A stretch of 64,000 nucleotides of DNA, taken from JAAYYM01 sp964638005 (GTDB taxonomy: Bacteria; Bacillota; Clostridia; Lachnospirales; Lachnospiraceae). The stretch is taken from NCBI GenBank assembly GCA_964638005.1, contig CAZWXS010000007.1, positions 1 through 64,000 of the forward strand, read 5' to 3'. Under the pieces are notes generated by a model. That model saw nothing but the letters and a program-made list of their open reading frames with translations. It had not been told where the DNA came from and made no database searches. Positions 42,479-50,755 of the stretch are shown one piece after another. The position numbers were made by a program, and so were the translations under genes. Each line of letters starts with the position of its first letter. Position 1 is the stretch's first letter.

Positions 42479-43699
42479 TTATATGAAATGTGATTCCAGC
42501 AGTTTCACAGAACGGCTGACATCAAAATTTTCTTCCAAATATTTTCTTCCGTTTTTTCCATATTGCAGTCTCAATGCTTCATCCTCACACAACACTTTTA
42601 TCCTGCCTGCAAAAGCTTCTATATCGTCCGATGCATTCCACAGCCCGCATGCCGCATCGCTTTCCACCAATCTGCGGATGTCGGTATTTCTGTCCGTACA
42701 GGCAAGAATCGGTTTGCTCATTGCCATGTAAGACAACGTACGTGAAGGATAATTCGGAATGGTAAATCTCACATCCAGCGAGATGATTCCGACATCACAC
42801 GCCTGCATCAATGTATGATACTCATCTACCGGAATAAAATCAATAAAGCCTATATTTTCATACTTCTTTGCAGCTTCCTGTACCTTACTTTTCTCTGAGC
42901 CGTTTCCGACAAAGAGAAAATATGCCTTTTGGTAGCTTTCCAGTTGTTTGATAGCGTCAATCAAATAATCTATCGCCTGTGGCTTTCCTAAGTTGCCGCC
43001 GAACACGAATACTGTCCGCTCTTTTGGAATCTGATAACGCTCCCGAATCTCATCCACACTTACTCCTGAGCTGTCTCTCAATGCTTTATCTAACTTTGCT
43101 ATGCTCACAGTGTTCGGAAATAATTCTATTTTATCCTGTACAAGTTCCTGTTCATGTGTCCTCAGATAATCAATATTGGCCCGGGACATACACCCGATGG
43201 TGTCAGAAAGTGCATATAGTTTTCTCTCTTTTTGTTGAAAGAAACGATGCAGCAGTCCACCATTAGAAAAAAGTCCGATATCAACTGCATTTTGCGGAAA
43301 AATATCCTTGAGCATCAGATAAGATTGGCAACCCAGATGCTTCTTACAATATGCCACCACACTGGCAAAGGTCACCGGAGGTGTTGCATAAAGCACCAGA
43401 TCAAATTGTTCTGTTCTCAGGTGTTGTCTGATTGCTTTCTTAAAGCAAGGTTCTACCTTTAATGTATTTATTCCCTTTTTAATGAAATTAACTCTGAATA
43501 ATTCTCCTACCAACACACGAAGCACACGGATTCCATGCTCTGTGGATAATCCGGTTGCGGAAATATGGCCTGCATGATCAGCAACAACCACTGTCACCTC
43601 ATGACCAAGAGCAGTCAATTCGTTGATCAGATCCGAATAAATGCCCTCTTCTGTCAGGTCGATTTCAGATAAAGTTAAGTAGAGTATCTTCTTCTGCAT
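42479..43699 (-). CDS. GT4 glycosyltransferase, WbuB-like
   Basis: A 406-residue family-4 enzyme. It has LTEEGIYSDLINELTALGHEVTVVV, YATPPVTFASVV, LKDIFPQNAVD, GCMSRANIDYL, FGGNLGKPQAIDYLI and VRFTIPNYPSRTLSYMAMSK. The DIFPQNA and NxPSR motifs are typical of WbuB/CapM-like enzymes, which often transfer L-FucNAc; the capEFG set directly downstream supports this. The N-terminus is intact and the ATG clear. It sits between the ATP-grasp gene and capE, joining the two pathway blocks. Confidence 0.88.
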   Translation of the reverse strand: MQKKILYLTLSEIDLTEEGIYSDLINELTALGHEVTVVVADHAGHISATGLSTEHGIRVLRVLVGELFRVNFIKKGINTLKVEPCFKKAIRQHLRTEQFDLVLYATPPVTFASVVAYCKKHLGCQSYLMLKDIFPQNAVDIGLFSNGGLLHRFFQQKERKLYALSDTIGCMSRANIDYLRTHEQELVQDKIELFPNTVSIAKLDKALRDSSGVSVDEIRERYQIPKERTVFVFGGNLGKPQAIDYLIDAIKQLESYQKAYFLFVGNGSEKSKVQEAAKKYENIGFIDFIPVDEYHTLMQACDVGIISLDVRFTIPNYPSRTLSYMAMSKPILACTDRNTDIRRLVESDAACGLWNASDDIEAFAGRIKVLCEDEALRLQYGKNGRKYLEENFDVSRSVKLLESHFI

Positions 43700-43725
43700 T
43701 CCGCTCTCCCATTGTGTCTGTCTTA

Positions 43726-44682
43726 CTATCGTATCATGATCTCGTTATATTTCATCATGTATTTTCCAAGCTCGTACCGGCCGATCTCAACTTCATTTTC
43801 CTGACCTGACAGATTCTTAAGAATCAGCTTCGGCACATTCATCCCACACGCATACGCATGCGGATAACCGCCGCCAAACCTGGGATTGACTTCTGAGATA
43901 TAATAAGTGCCGTCAATCTTGAAAATATCGATATCAATGATTCCCCGCAGTCCCAGTCGTTCTACAAAGTCTGCAATCAGTTTAAATAATGCTTCATCCT
44001 TAACCGAAACAGATTTATCTGTCTCACCGGCACGCATTACGATCTTCTCTTTCACAAAGATTGCTTTTGTCTTCCCGGAAATCAGATCCACATAGACATC
44101 TGCACCATATTCCGTGCCATTCATGTATTCCTGCACCATCAGATCATCATACAGCGCGAATAGGACATCAATCTCTTTCTGTCCCTGTACACGGTTGATA
44201 TTGATGCTTGCACTGCCTTTGACCGGCTTTACAAACACCGGAAACGAAATCTCACCGGCTTCGGCTGCTGCCACAAAACTGTCTCTGTCCACATAACATT
44301 TTCCTGTCGGAATTCCGAACTCCAATAGTTTCTGATACATTCTGTATTTATCAAAGCAGATTTCCGTTGCCTCATAGGGCGAGATGATCGGTGTACATCC
44401 GACTGCCAGAAACTCTTCCCTGTGTTCTGCAAGCATAGAAAGTTCCGGATCGATCAATGAAAATGCTCCGTCAATATGCTCTTTTTTACAAATATCCAAA
44501 ATCACATCTATATAGCCCGGTTCTGTAATTCTCGGAACAATATAATAGGCATCTGCTTCATAAATAGCCGGTGCCAGATCACTGCAATCTGTAGCGATGA
44601 TCTTTCCTGTGTTACCGACTTCCTTCTTAAAATACTGTACAACTTTATTTCTGGTTCCTGCGCTTAAAATCAATAGATTCAT
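43726..44682 (-). CDS. ATP-grasp ligase in glycan locus
   Basis: A 318-residue ATP-grasp enzyme resembling the carbamoyl-phosphate-synthetase large-subunit/PylC group. Residues 1-~105 form the pre-ATP-grasp domain (MNLLILSAGTRNKVVQYF, SLIDPELSML). The ATP-grasp core has FDKYRMYQKLLEFGIPTGKC, FPVFVKPVKGSASINI, VQEYMNGTEYGADVYVD and ISEVNPRFGGGYPHAY with the Mg-binding Glu-Asn pair. Such enzymes form acyl-phosphates and join a carboxylate to an amine. It is 27 bases after a PLP-dependent enzyme gene and within a UDP-4-amino-sugar block, so amino-acid or other acyl addition to a sugar amine is an attractive inference. The substrate cannot be read from sequence. Confidence 0.9.
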   Translation of the reverse strand: MNLLILSAGTRNKVVQYFKKEVGNTGKIIATDCSDLAPAIYEADAYYIVPRITEPGYIDVILDICKKEHIDGAFSLIDPELSMLAEHREEFLAVGCTPIISPYEATEICFDKYRMYQKLLEFGIPTGKCYVDRDSFVAAAEAGEISFPVFVKPVKGSASININRVQGQKEIDVLFALYDDLMVQEYMNGTEYGADVYVDLISGKTKAIFVKEKIVMRAGETDKSVSVKDEALFKLIADFVERLGLRGIIDIDIFKIDGTYYISEVNPRFGGGYPHAYACGMNVPKLILKNLSGQENEVEIGRYELGKYMMKYNEIMIR

Positions 44683-44709
44683 GTAAACGATTCTTCCTTT
44701 TCTCAGAAT

Positions 44710-45666
44710 TTACTGCTGCACCCGATCGAAAAACAGGGGCGTGCCGCCTGTGTGGATAAAGAGAACATTACTGTCCTTGATTCCGTTGTCCCTGATATAA
44801 GTCTGCATTCCGCAAAATGCCTTGCCGACATAAGTTGTATCCATCGGGATTCCCTCTTGCCGTAACACCTGATTGATCGTATCTGTTACCTGTGTATCAT
44901 AATTTCCATATCCTTCTTTTCGATAGGCATCGGTAAAAATCAAATGTTCTTCAAAATCCATCGGCATATTGGCTTCATACTGCTCAAAGTATTCCCGGAT
45001 ACTGTCACTGATCACTTCATATCCGCGTTCCTTTGTTCTTGCAATGCTGATGCCGACAATCTGCTGATCCTCCCTGCGGGCTAAAAGCTGTCCGCACACA
45101 AGTCCTGCCTGTGTCGTACCCGTTCCTGAGGCAAAGAAAATATAATCAAATTTCGTTCCTGTTTTCTGCTCATAATTCAGGATTTCCTCATATGCTTCCA
45201 CATATGCGGCCGTGCCAAGATTTCCGTGACCGCCACCCTGAATGAAATAGGGATTCTTTCCTTCCCCTCTCAGTCGTTCCAGGCAGGCATCAATCGTCTG
45301 GCTGACCTGTTCTACCGGACAGATTTCAATCGTTGCCCCGAAGAGCTCTGTCATTCTGGAATTCATCGTCTCCTCATAATGATCCTTCGGAGAAATGATA
45401 TGACATGAAATCCCCATCGCCGATGCCATATTTGCAATGATGCGGCAGTGGTTAGAACTGCCGGAACCATATGTAACAACCACATCCGGCTTCTCTTGAA
45501 GCATATCCGCATAGAAAAACTTTGCTTTTCTCGCTTTATTTCCACCAAAACTAAAAGGAATGAGGTCTTCCCGCTTCATGTAGAAACGATTTCCCTGTAG
45601 TGTCTCATGAAGTTCATGAATGGGTGTTGCCTGCTGTTGATTCGATAATACCGGTATGAAATTCAT
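44710..45666 (-). CDS. PLP-dependent D-cysteine desulfhydrase/ACC-deaminase-like enzyme
   Basis: A 318-residue fold-type II PLP enzyme (tryptophan-synthase beta family, DcyD/ACC deaminase group). MKREDLIPFSFGGNKARKAKFF contains the GGNKxRK Schiff-base lysine, and YGSGSSNHCRIIANMASAMG is the substrate-phosphate loop. FFASGTGTTQAGL binds the PLP phosphate and FIHTGGTPLFF closes the protein. Family members act on D-cysteine, ACC or related amino acids; here a glycan-locus role is likely because the ATG overlaps the stop of the initiating transferase (45663-45666) and an ATP-grasp ligase follows. It may supply or rearrange the acid that the ligase uses. Confidence 0.88.
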   Translation of the reverse strand: MNFIPVLSNQQQATPIHELHETLQGNRFYMKREDLIPFSFGGNKARKAKFFYADMLQEKPDVVVTYGSGSSNHCRIIANMASAMGISCHIISPKDHYEETMNSRMTELFGATIEICPVEQVSQTIDACLERLRGEGKNPYFIQGGGHGNLGTAAYVEAYEEILNYEQKTGTKFDYIFFASGTGTTQAGLVCGQLLARREDQQIVGISIARTKERGYEVISDSIREYFEQYEANMPMDFEEHLIFTDAYRKEGYGNYDTQVTDTINQVLRQEGIPMDTTYVGKAFCGMQTYIRDNGIKDSNVLFIHTGGTPLFFDRVQQ

Positions 45667-46292
45667 GATACGCCTTCCCTTTTCTGTCTGTAGACATCAA
45701 AATCCTCAACCGTCTGTGCCGAACCGGATAACGCTCCTGATCTCTTCAATACTTTGAAGACCGTTGTCCATAAAATCTTGATATCCATGGCAAATGTACA
45801 GTGATCTACATATTCGATGTCATATCTGAAACGATCTTCCCAGCCAAGTGCATTCCGTCCGTTGACCTGTGCCAGTCCTGTGAGTCCCGGTCTGACATCG
45901 TGACGTCTCTTTTCTTCTTCTGTATAATAAGGCAGATACTTAATGAGCAACGGTCTCGGACCGACAATGCTCATGTCTCCCTTGAAAATATTAAATAATT
46001 CCGGCAATTCATCCAGACTCGTAGAACGCAGCTTCTTTCCAAAAGAATTCAAGCGAACTTCATCCGGCAGATATTCGCCGTTTGCATCCTTTTCATCTGT
46101 CATGGAACGAAACTTATACATATCAAAGATCTTTTCATTTCTTCCCGGGCGCTTTTGTCTGAACAGGACCGGACTTCCAAGTTTTACACGTACCAAAAGC
46201 GCAAGCACCAGATATACCGGTGACAGCACTATGATGAAGAGTCCTGATATGATGATGTCAAATAAGCGTTTTACGTAGTTTTGATATATCAT
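45663..46292 (-). CDS. initiating sugar-phosphate transferase, short PglC-like
   Basis: A 209-residue polyprenyl-phosphate sugar-1-phosphate transferase with one re-entrant N-terminal hydrophobic segment (RLFDIIISGLFIIVLSPVYL) and no large N-terminal membrane domain. Catalytic parts are RQKRPGRNEKIFDMYKFRSM, TSLDELPELFNIFKGDMS, VGPRPLLI, RPGLTGLAQVNGRNAL and DIEYVDHC. The small form is typical of PglC, which loads bacillosamine phosphate. Directly upstream are a PglF-like dehydratase and an aminotransferase that would make such a 4-amino sugar. It overlaps both neighbours by ATGA. Confidence 0.94.
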   Translation of the reverse strand: MIYQNYVKRLFDIIISGLFIIVLSPVYLVLALLVRVKLGSPVLFRQKRPGRNEKIFDMYKFRSMTDEKDANGEYLPDEVRLNSFGKKLRSTSLDELPELFNIFKGDMSIVGPRPLLIKYLPYYTEEEKRRHDVRPGLTGLAQVNGRNALGWEDRFRYDIEYVDHCTFAMDIKILWTTVFKVLKRSGALSGSAQTVEDFDVYRQKREGVS

Positions 46293-47419
46293 TTTCCAAA
46301 TAATCCTCTGATGATCGTGATGATCTTATCCATGTCTTCCTGTGTGTTCTTGATATCTGACGGCAGACAGATTCCTCTGTTGAAGATATCTTCACCGACA
46401 CTCATACCATCCTTTACCTGTATAAAATCATTCTTGGCAAATACAGGCTGCAGGTTCATCGGCTTCCAAATCGGACGCGTCTCGATATTTTCCTTCTCAA
46501 GTGCTTCTCCAATCTGCGCCGGAGTGACTTTCGAATCTTTTGCAAGTGTCATACAGGATAACCAGAAGTTCGGCTCACTGTCTGCAAGATAAGGATTCAT
46601 CGTAATTTCTGAAATATCAGCAAAACGTTTCTGATACTCGAAATAGATAGCTTTCTTCAGTGCAACATGCTCATCCAGATGTTTCATCTGTCCGCGTCCG
46701 ATTCCCGCTACAATATTGGACATTCTATAATTGTATCCAATTTCCTTATGCTCATAATGCTTTGCCGGTTCTCTTGCCTGTGTGGATAAAAAAAGTGTTT
46801 TCTTCGTATAGGCTTCGTTATTAGATGCTAACATTCCTCCGCCGGAAGTTGTAATGATCTTATTTCCGTTAAAGGAAAAGATACCGATCTCGCCAAAGCT
46901 TCCTGTCTGTTTTCCCTGATAAGTTGAGCCCAATGACTCTGCTGCATCCTCTACAAACGGTACTCCGTGCTTCTTGCAGATTGCTGCGATCTGATCCAGT
47001 TTTGCAGGTGTTCCATAGAGGTTCGCCGAAATGACTGCCTTTGCATTCGGATATTTCTCAAATGCCTTTTCCAGTGCCTTTGGATCCATATTCCATGTCT
47101 CTTCTTCACTATCGATAAAAACCGGAACCGCACCTACATAAGTGATCGGATTCGCTGTCGCCGAAAATGTCAGGGAAGAACAAAATACAATGTCACCCGC
47201 TCCGACTCCCAGCACCTTAAATGCCATATGAATTGCTGCTGTTCCTGCACTCAATGCTGTTGCATGCTTGATTCCTGTGTAGGCACATATATCTTCTTCC
47301 AATCCTGTTACATTCGCCCCGAGTGGTGCCACCCAGTTTGTATCAAATGCTAACTGGATATACTCCATTTCTTCCTGATGCATCGTAGGACATGATAAAA
47401 ATATTTTCTTATTCTCCAT
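46289..47419 (-). CDS. DegT/DnrJ-family UDP-4-keto-sugar aminotransferase (PglE-like)
   Basis: A 376-residue PLP aminotransferase. KIFLSCPTMHQEEMEYIQLAF and TNWVAPLGANVTGLEE form the start, SAGTAAIHMAFKVLGVG the cofactor pocket, EDAAESLGS the Asp binding the PLP nitrogen, and SFNGNKIITTSGGGML the PLP lysine. It would aminate C4 of the keto sugar produced by the PglF-like enzyme just upstream. ATG 47417-47419 overlaps the upstream gene by eleven bases; the longer frame start at 47512 lies deep in that gene. It has no strong ribosome site, so coupling is likely. Confidence 0.92.
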   Translation of the reverse strand: MENKKIFLSCPTMHQEEMEYIQLAFDTNWVAPLGANVTGLEEDICAYTGIKHATALSAGTAAIHMAFKVLGVGAGDIVFCSSLTFSATANPITYVGAVPVFIDSEEETWNMDPKALEKAFEKYPNAKAVISANLYGTPAKLDQIAAICKKHGVPFVEDAAESLGSTYQGKQTGSFGEIGIFSFNGNKIITTSGGGMLASNNEAYTKKTLFLSTQAREPAKHYEHKEIGYNYRMSNIVAGIGRGQMKHLDEHVALKKAIYFEYQKRFADISEITMNPYLADSEPNFWLSCMTLAKDSKVTPAQIGEALEKENIETRPIWKPMNLQPVFAKNDFIQVKDGMSVGEDIFNRGICLPSDIKNTQEDMDKIITIIRGLFGK

Positions 47420-49322
47420 CTTGACCGCCAGCTTTCTGTTCTGTTTTTCTTCTCTGATAGGTTGGTACGATTTTCTGTATCCATCCTCTAATCTCTTCAT
47501 TATCCGCCTCAATCTTGGAGTCGCTCTTTAAATCCTCCAGTTGGGCAAAGAATTTTCCCTCATCAAAATCAATCGGTTTTCCGATGTGAATGAGCTTATT
47601 TGCCGTTTCCTGCATGCCCTCTTCCTTCATTAGGAGCTCTTCATAGAGCTTCTCTCCGGGACGCAGGCCCGTGAATTGTATCTGAATGTCCTCTCCCGGT
47701 ACGTATCCGGACAGACGAATCAGATTCATCGCCAGATCCAGTATCCTAACCGGCTCTCCCATATCCAGCACAAAAATCTCTCCGCCCTTTGCATAGGCAC
47801 CTGCCTGCAATACGAGAGATACCGCCTCCGGAATGGTCATAAAATATCGAATGATATCAGGATGTGTAACCGTAACAGGTCCACCCGATGCAATCTGCTT
47901 TCTAAAAAGAGGTATGACACTGCCGTTGCTGCCGAGTACATTACCGAAACGCACCGCCACAAATTCTGTTGCTCCACGATTATTATATGCCTGCACGATC
48001 ATCTCACAGATTCTCTTGCTGGCACCCATGATGTTGGTTGGATTCACTGCTTTGTCTGTAGAAATCATGACGAATTTCTTCGCACCATAGTGAAGTGCCG
48101 CATCCGCAGTCTTCCATGTCCCGAGAACATTGTTCTTAATGGCCTCGTTCGGGCTCTCCTCCATAAGCGGCACATGCTTATGTGCTGCTGCATGATATAC
48201 GATATCAGGTCTGTATTTTTCAAAGATTGCATTGATACGATTGGTATTTCTGACAGAACCGATCAATACAAGCAGATTCATCTCCGGATACTTCTTGACA
48301 AGCTCCTGTTGTATGTCATATGCGCTGTTCTCATAAATGTCAAATATGATCAGCTGTTTCGGCTGTGAATCGGCTATCTGACGACATAACTCACTGCCGA
48401 TGGAACCGCCGCCGCCCGTCACAAGAACGATCTTATCCCGCACATATCCCATGATGGAATCCAGATCGACTGCAATCGGATCTCTGCCCAGCAAATCAAT
48501 GACATCTACCTTTCTAAGCTGACTGACGTTCACCTCGCCGTTTACCAACTGATAGATACCGGGTAAGGTCTTCAACTCACATTTCGTCTCTTTGCATATT
48601 TCAAGAATTTCTTTAACAACAAGTCTCGGAGCCGCAGGCATTGCGATAATGATTTCATCGATATCATACTTTGCCGCATATTCGAGAATATCATTTCTGT
48701 CACCGACAACCTTTACGCCATGAATATAATTACCGATTTTGGATTTGTCATCATCAATCACACACAATGCACTTTTCTGAATGAATTTGCTTGTGTTCAT
48801 TTCCCTGATAAGGGAATTTCCGGCATCACCGGCACCGATTACCATGACATTAACGTTTTTGGCCTTATCAGTCCTTTTCTCTACAAATGTACGGAACGCC
48901 CTGTAAGAAAACCTTCCGATCGCTGCAAACGCCAATAAGAAACCACCAAACGCAACAAAACAGGTTCTGGGATAAACCCATTTCAAAATCATATTTACAA
49001 TCACCATCTGTGAAATGGCAGATACCATACAGGCAATGATGACATTTGCCACCTCGGTCGCGCCTGCATACTCCCACAAACTTTGATACAGGTGCAAAAC
49101 CCAAAAAGCCAAAAGCGTAATTACGATGCTGTAGGGCAGATAATTCCATGCCGATTCAATGTAAGCTCCTGCATCCGGTTGCGCAAGTACCTCTGCATAA
49201 CTGAAATCAAACCGGGTAATCAAACCCAGATAGGTAGCTGCCATAACCGATAAAATATCATATGCGATCAACATCATTCTTCTTGCGAATAGTTGTCTGT
49301 TCTTTATCATTATATTTGCCAT
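47409..49322 (-). CDS. pglF: membrane-bound UDP-GlcNAc 4,6-dehydratase (PglF/CapD type)
   Basis: A 637-residue protein. Four N-terminal membrane helices (about 15-130) and a first Rossmann-like domain (VMVIGAGDAGNSLIREM, ~155-270) precede the catalytic SDR domain from ~295. That domain has VLVTGGGGSIGSELCRQI, AAHKHVPLMEE, STDKAVNPTNIMGASKR (MxxxK) and RFGNVLGSNGSVIPLF. It makes UDP-4-keto-6-deoxy-GlcNAc, the precursor of UDP-bacillosamine-type sugars. It is first in a translationally coupled chain, under its own promoter. The final ~20 residues are polar and basic. Confidence 0.93.
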   Translation of the reverse strand: MANIMIKNRQLFARRMMLIAYDILSVMAATYLGLITRFDFSYAEVLAQPDAGAYIESAWNYLPYSIVITLLAFWVLHLYQSLWEYAGATEVANVIIACMVSAISQMVIVNMILKWVYPRTCFVAFGGFLLAFAAIGRFSYRAFRTFVEKRTDKAKNVNVMVIGAGDAGNSLIREMNTSKFIQKSALCVIDDDKSKIGNYIHGVKVVGDRNDILEYAAKYDIDEIIIAMPAAPRLVVKEILEICKETKCELKTLPGIYQLVNGEVNVSQLRKVDVIDLLGRDPIAVDLDSIMGYVRDKIVLVTGGGGSIGSELCRQIADSQPKQLIIFDIYENSAYDIQQELVKKYPEMNLLVLIGSVRNTNRINAIFEKYRPDIVYHAAAHKHVPLMEESPNEAIKNNVLGTWKTADAALHYGAKKFVMISTDKAVNPTNIMGASKRICEMIVQAYNNRGATEFVAVRFGNVLGSNGSVIPLFRKQIASGGPVTVTHPDIIRYFMTIPEAVSLVLQAGAYAKGGEIFVLDMGEPVRILDLAMNLIRLSGYVPGEDIQIQFTGLRPGEKLYEELLMKEEGMQETANKLIHIGKPIDFDEGKFFAQLEDLKSDSKIEADNEEIRGWIQKIVPTYQRRKTEQKAGGQDGE

Positions 49323-49355
49323 TCTTTCTCTTTGTCATAAAAATCAATAACGCTT

Positions 49356-49365
49356 ATACGCGTAT
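49356..49365. promoter_or_regulatory. ATACGCGTAT palindrome at a transcription start
   Basis: A perfect 10-bp palindrome lies where transcription from the 49372-49400 promoter should begin. Its position fits a repressor operator; the regulator is unknown. Confidence 0.3.
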
Positions 49366-49371
49366 CGAATT

Positions 49372-49400
49372 ATTATACCAAATTTTCTGCATCAATTCAA
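49372..49400 (-). promoter_or_regulatory. SigA-type internal promoter of the pglF block
   Basis: Minus-strand TTGAAT (49395-49400), 17 bp, TATAAT (49372-49377), about 50 bases before the pglF start. It divides the 42-kb run into at least two transcription units. Confidence 0.7.
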
Positions 49401-49427
49401 GATTTCCGACTTCTTTCCGTACATATA

Positions 49428-50723
49428 TCATGACGACTCTGCAGTTTCACGCCGCCTCTTGTTCACAAGCGTAAATAACAGCATGAATAACAGCATGAAC
49501 GGCGGCACAATAAAATAATTCTCAAAGAAGGAAGTCATCAGCATTGCAAAGATTCCGGCTGCTGCAAATCTTGAAACGGCATCCGATGCCATCTGTTCCC
49601 GCAGTTTCAGCAAAAGCGGAAGCAAAAAGCAAAGCACTATGACAAATACAATCGGTCCATGCACGAACAAAATATCCAAAAGCCCGTTATGCACCTCAAA
49701 TGTACCCTCCAGATTCGTAACGTGCAGTGTATAGGAGGAACCCATTCCCGTAATCGGATGTCTGAGATACTCTCCCCAAAGTTCTCCCCATACCTCTTCG
49801 CGGCCGGAAAAGATATCCTTATACAAAATCTTGATATTCAATGTTTCCCGCATCCCTCCGAGCCATACCAGAAGAACAGAAAACAGAACCGTTCCGATGG
49901 TCAGTCCAAAACTGATGACTGCAAAGCATACCTTTCCCACCGTATTCATCCAAAACTTCCCCGGAATCAAGATCAACACGACAAAAGCCAGTGCACCGAT
50001 CAATGCGCAACGCGATAAATAATAAGAAATAATCTCAAACCCGAGAATCAATAGCGTTGCCTGAAGTATCCAAAAATATTTCTGCTGTTCCTTCCGCTTC
50101 AGTATCATGAACAGAGTCGCTGCGGCATACACCAGATAGAACAGAAACAAATCTCTGTAAGCCACATAGGTGACTCTGCACCCTATGCACATCAGCACAA
50201 TCTGCCCAATCCAGACATAATCATATCTATGCTCCTGTTTCAGCATTTCCAGAAGAATCATGCCAAACAGCAGCCCTGTCAAAAGCACCAGTCCGCCATA
50301 ATTGATATTAAATCCCTGATAGTAACCCTTAGGTGTCAATGTCCAATAGAAAAAGAAGGCCAGTTCGACAGCACATACCACCAATATCTGCACTCTTCCT
50401 ACCACTACCTTATCGATCAAAAACAAAACCAGCAGCAGATCGACCACTGTCAGCAGTGCACCCTTCCCGGAATCGACCACAAAAAGATTGACCAATGTCA
50501 GTACATCCGCAAACAACATCAGATAAAAAGCCGGTTCACGAAATGCTTTCTTCAAATCCACATAACATAAAAAAGCGATACCGAGTGCCAATGCAGTTAT
50601 CAGCGTTGCATAGACCGCCGTTATTTCCTGCAAGGGTTTGTAAAACCATGATCCTGCAATGATGATAAATAGAGCAGTTAATATGCTTATCGTCCCTATT
50701 TGTTCACGTTTTTCTGTGCTCAT
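49428..50723 (-). CDS. wzy: Wzy-type O-antigen polymerase/ligase family protein
   Basis: A 431-residue protein with about twelve membrane helices. The large outer loop (about 285-355) has KDIFSGREEVWGELWGEYLR, HPITGMGSSYTLHV and FEVHNGLLDILFVHG, the motif order of the Wzy_C/O-antigen ligase family, with the conserved His of HNG. A close relative is encoded at 52187-53380, separated by a flippase gene. It may polymerise repeat units or ligate a finished glycan to a carrier. The C-terminus is basic and Arg-rich (NKRRRE). Confidence 0.84.
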   Translation of the reverse strand: MSTEKREQIGTISILTALFIIIAGSWFYKPLQEITAVYATLITALALGIAFLCYVDLKKAFREPAFYLMLFADVLTLVNLFVVDSGKGALLTVVDLLLVLFLIDKVVVGRVQILVVCAVELAFFFYWTLTPKGYYQGFNINYGGLVLLTGLLFGMILLEMLKQEHRYDYVWIGQIVLMCIGCRVTYVAYRDLFLFYLVYAAATLFMILKRKEQQKYFWILQATLLILGFEIISYYLSRCALIGALAFVVLILIPGKFWMNTVGKVCFAVISFGLTIGTVLFSVLLVWLGGMRETLNIKILYKDIFSGREEVWGELWGEYLRHPITGMGSSYTLHVTNLEGTFEVHNGLLDILFVHGPIVFVIVLCFLLPLLLKLREQMASDAVSRFAAAGIFAMLMTSFFENYFIVPPFMLLFMLLFTLVNKRRRETAESS

Positions 50724-50755
50724 TGTCCATTCAACCTCTCATTTCTATGCACAAT

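Noticed and set aside
47676..48368. 230-codon plus-strand open frame opposite pglF
   Set aside because: A shadow of a highly conserved gene, rich in Cys/His/Arg as expected from the antisense of such codons.
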